Shown here: positions 63,221-64,000 of the stretch, in pieces
Numbering within the stretch: the first letter of the stretch is position 1
Layout of the letters: the number at the start of each line of letters is the position of its first letter
Source of the DNA: Paenibacillus typhae
GTDB taxonomy: Bacteria; Bacillota; Bacilli; Paenibacillales; Paenibacillaceae
Direction: 5' to 3'
Assembly (NCBI RefSeq): GCF_900099765.1
Contig: NZ_FNDX01000001.1
Location: 310,001-374,000, forward strand
Length of the DNA stretch: 64,000 nucleotides
Position numbers and translations under genes: made by a program
Notes under the pieces: model-generated
Told to the model about the DNA's origin: nothing
The model's input: only the letters and a program-made list of their open reading frames with translations
Database searches by the model: none

Positions 63221-63251
63221 GTTATTGATAAAATGTTATGTTAGCAATAAC
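63221..63251. promoter_or_regulatory. inverted repeat upstream of the GH130 gene
   Basis: Arms GTTATTGATAA and TTAGCAATAAC (one mismatch in 11) flank a 9-nt spacer, 53 bases before the GH130 start. Further AACAAA/GTTAT repeats surround it. It is a plausible regulator site; which protein binds is unknown. Confidence 0.5.
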
Positions 63252-63429
63252 AAAACACATTTAAGTTATAACGGTTTTTATGCCGGATTACAAGAGGCGA
63301 ATATGTAAGGTAAAGACAAGACTATAAAAGTGCAATACAACACATTTTATATTGAAGACATCAGGCCTATAATTAAAATGGCAGCGCCATCATTTTGCAC
63401 ATGTATTACAACCGGAGGCGATTTTCTAA

Positions 63430-64000
63430 GTGATTAGAATCATGATTGCGGATGATGAGGAGGTTATCCGCCGCGGGCTTGAAAAGATTACTTCCAGAAT
63501 GGATCTGGAAGTGGAGGTTATCGGTTCGCACGGCAATGGCATGGAGGCTTGGAATCAGCTCTCAACTATTACAGCGGAGGATATTGATCTGCTGATTACG
63601 GATATCAAAATGCCCCGGATGGACGGCTTTATGCTGATTGAAAAGGCCAGAGGCTGGATGAAGGATTTGCCGATCGCGGTGCTGAGCGGTTTTAGTGATT
63701 TTGAATATGCCCGGCGGGCGATACGTTTTGGCGTGCTGGATTATCTGCTCAAGCCGATAGAGAAAGTACAGCTGTATGAGCTGCTGAAACGGGTGGAGGA
63801 GAATAAACAAACGAACTTAACCGAACCGCAGCAGCCGGTAGTCCAGACTTCCGAAGGCGGAGAACATTACGTGGTCGAGCAGGCCAAAGCTATTCTTGAA
63901 AAGGAATATGGACATATCTTTGAGCTTGAGCGTCTGGCAGAGACAGTCGGGATGAATGCCAGCTATCTTAGCCGCCTGTTTAAATATAAGACCGGTCAGA
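63430..64000 (+). CDS. YesN-type response regulator, 3' end outside the window
   Basis: The first 190 residues are present and the frame is still open at base 64000. It starts at GTG 63430 with GGAGG eleven bases upstream; an ATG at 63442 is the alternative. The receiver domain shows the acidic DDEE motif, phosphorylation Asp in LLITDIKMPRMDGF and the Lys in LLKPIEK. After only a short linker (about residue 125-150) comes the start of an AraC-type DNA-binding domain (LERLAETVGMNASYLSRLFKYKTGQ), so the protein lacks the long middle region of the first YesN regulator. It is the likely partner of the YesM kinase at 58685. Confidence 0.9.
   Translation, partial: MIRIMIADDEEVIRRGLEKITSRMDLEVEVIGSHGNGMEAWNQLSTITAEDIDLLITDIKMPRMDGFMLIEKARGWMKDLPIAVLSGFSDFEYARRAIRFGVLDYLLKPIEKVQLYELLKRVEENKQTNLTEPQQPVVQTSEGGEHYVVEQAKAILEKEYGHIFELERLAETVGMNASYLSRLFKYKTGQ

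Overview
The window looks like chromosomal DNA of a Paenibacillus-type spore former (Firmicutes, roughly half G+C by eye). The signs are paired YesM/YesN two-component systems beside carbohydrate ABC transporters that lack their own ATPase, S-layer-homology (SLH) anchored exoproteins, a gerA-type spore germination operon, strong AGGAGG ribosome binding sites, and PadR-DUF1048 and UMF1 genes. No rRNA, tRNA, CRISPR array, insertion sequence or prophage was seen.

Layout. 0-1.4 kb: an unrecognised small gene and a NodB-type polysaccharide deacetylase. 1.6-14.8 kb: a galactan-utilisation locus made of a cytoplasmic GH2 beta-galactosidase, a YesM/YesN pair, two CUT1 permeases, a solute-binding lipoprotein and an SLH-anchored GH53 endo-galactanase. 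15-18 kb: a small unknown gene, then an autoregulated-looking padR-DUF1048-DUF1048-ABC exporter operon. 18-19.3 kb: minus-strand unknowns (a lipoprotein and a coupled pair). 19.5-23.6 kb, minus strand: an arsR-cdr operon encoding a four-domain CoA-disulfide reductase/rhodanese/TusA/DsrE fusion, and a ROK regulator. 23.9-26 kb: a split chromate transporter pair and lgt. 26.4-35.7 kb: two giant secreted multidomain proteins, one an SLH-anchored metallophosphoesterase. 36-38.6 kb: an OmpR/EnvZ-type two-component system with an orphan flgB. 38.7-42.6 kb: a gerA-gerC-gerB operon. 43-52.5 kb: a LacI-controlled catabolic cluster (ribokinase-like PfkB, sugar ABC transporter with two different permeases, AllA-like lyase, M20 hydrolase, GATase1-like protein). 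52.9-56 kb: an unknown conserved gene, a UMF1 transporter and an alkaline-phosphatase-superfamily enzyme. 56.3-64 kb: a second glycan locus with GH35 beta-galactosidase, YesM kinase, a translationally coupled solute-binding lipoprotein without permeases, a divergent GH130 phosphorylase and a YesN regulator running off the end.

How it works together. The window is mostly about sensing, cutting, importing and phosphorolysing plant-type oligosaccharides (beta-galactan; probably beta-mannosyl or beta-galactosyl oligosaccharides), with wall-anchored enzymes outside and exo-glycosidases inside. The least explained pieces are the LacI cluster, whose enzyme set fits no textbook ribose pathway; a lipoprotein/YesM/YesN set that looks like a binding-protein-assisted sensor; a roughly 190-bp repeat element with a two-forward, two-reverse unit layout present in two intergenic regions about 17 kb apart; and the orphan flgB.
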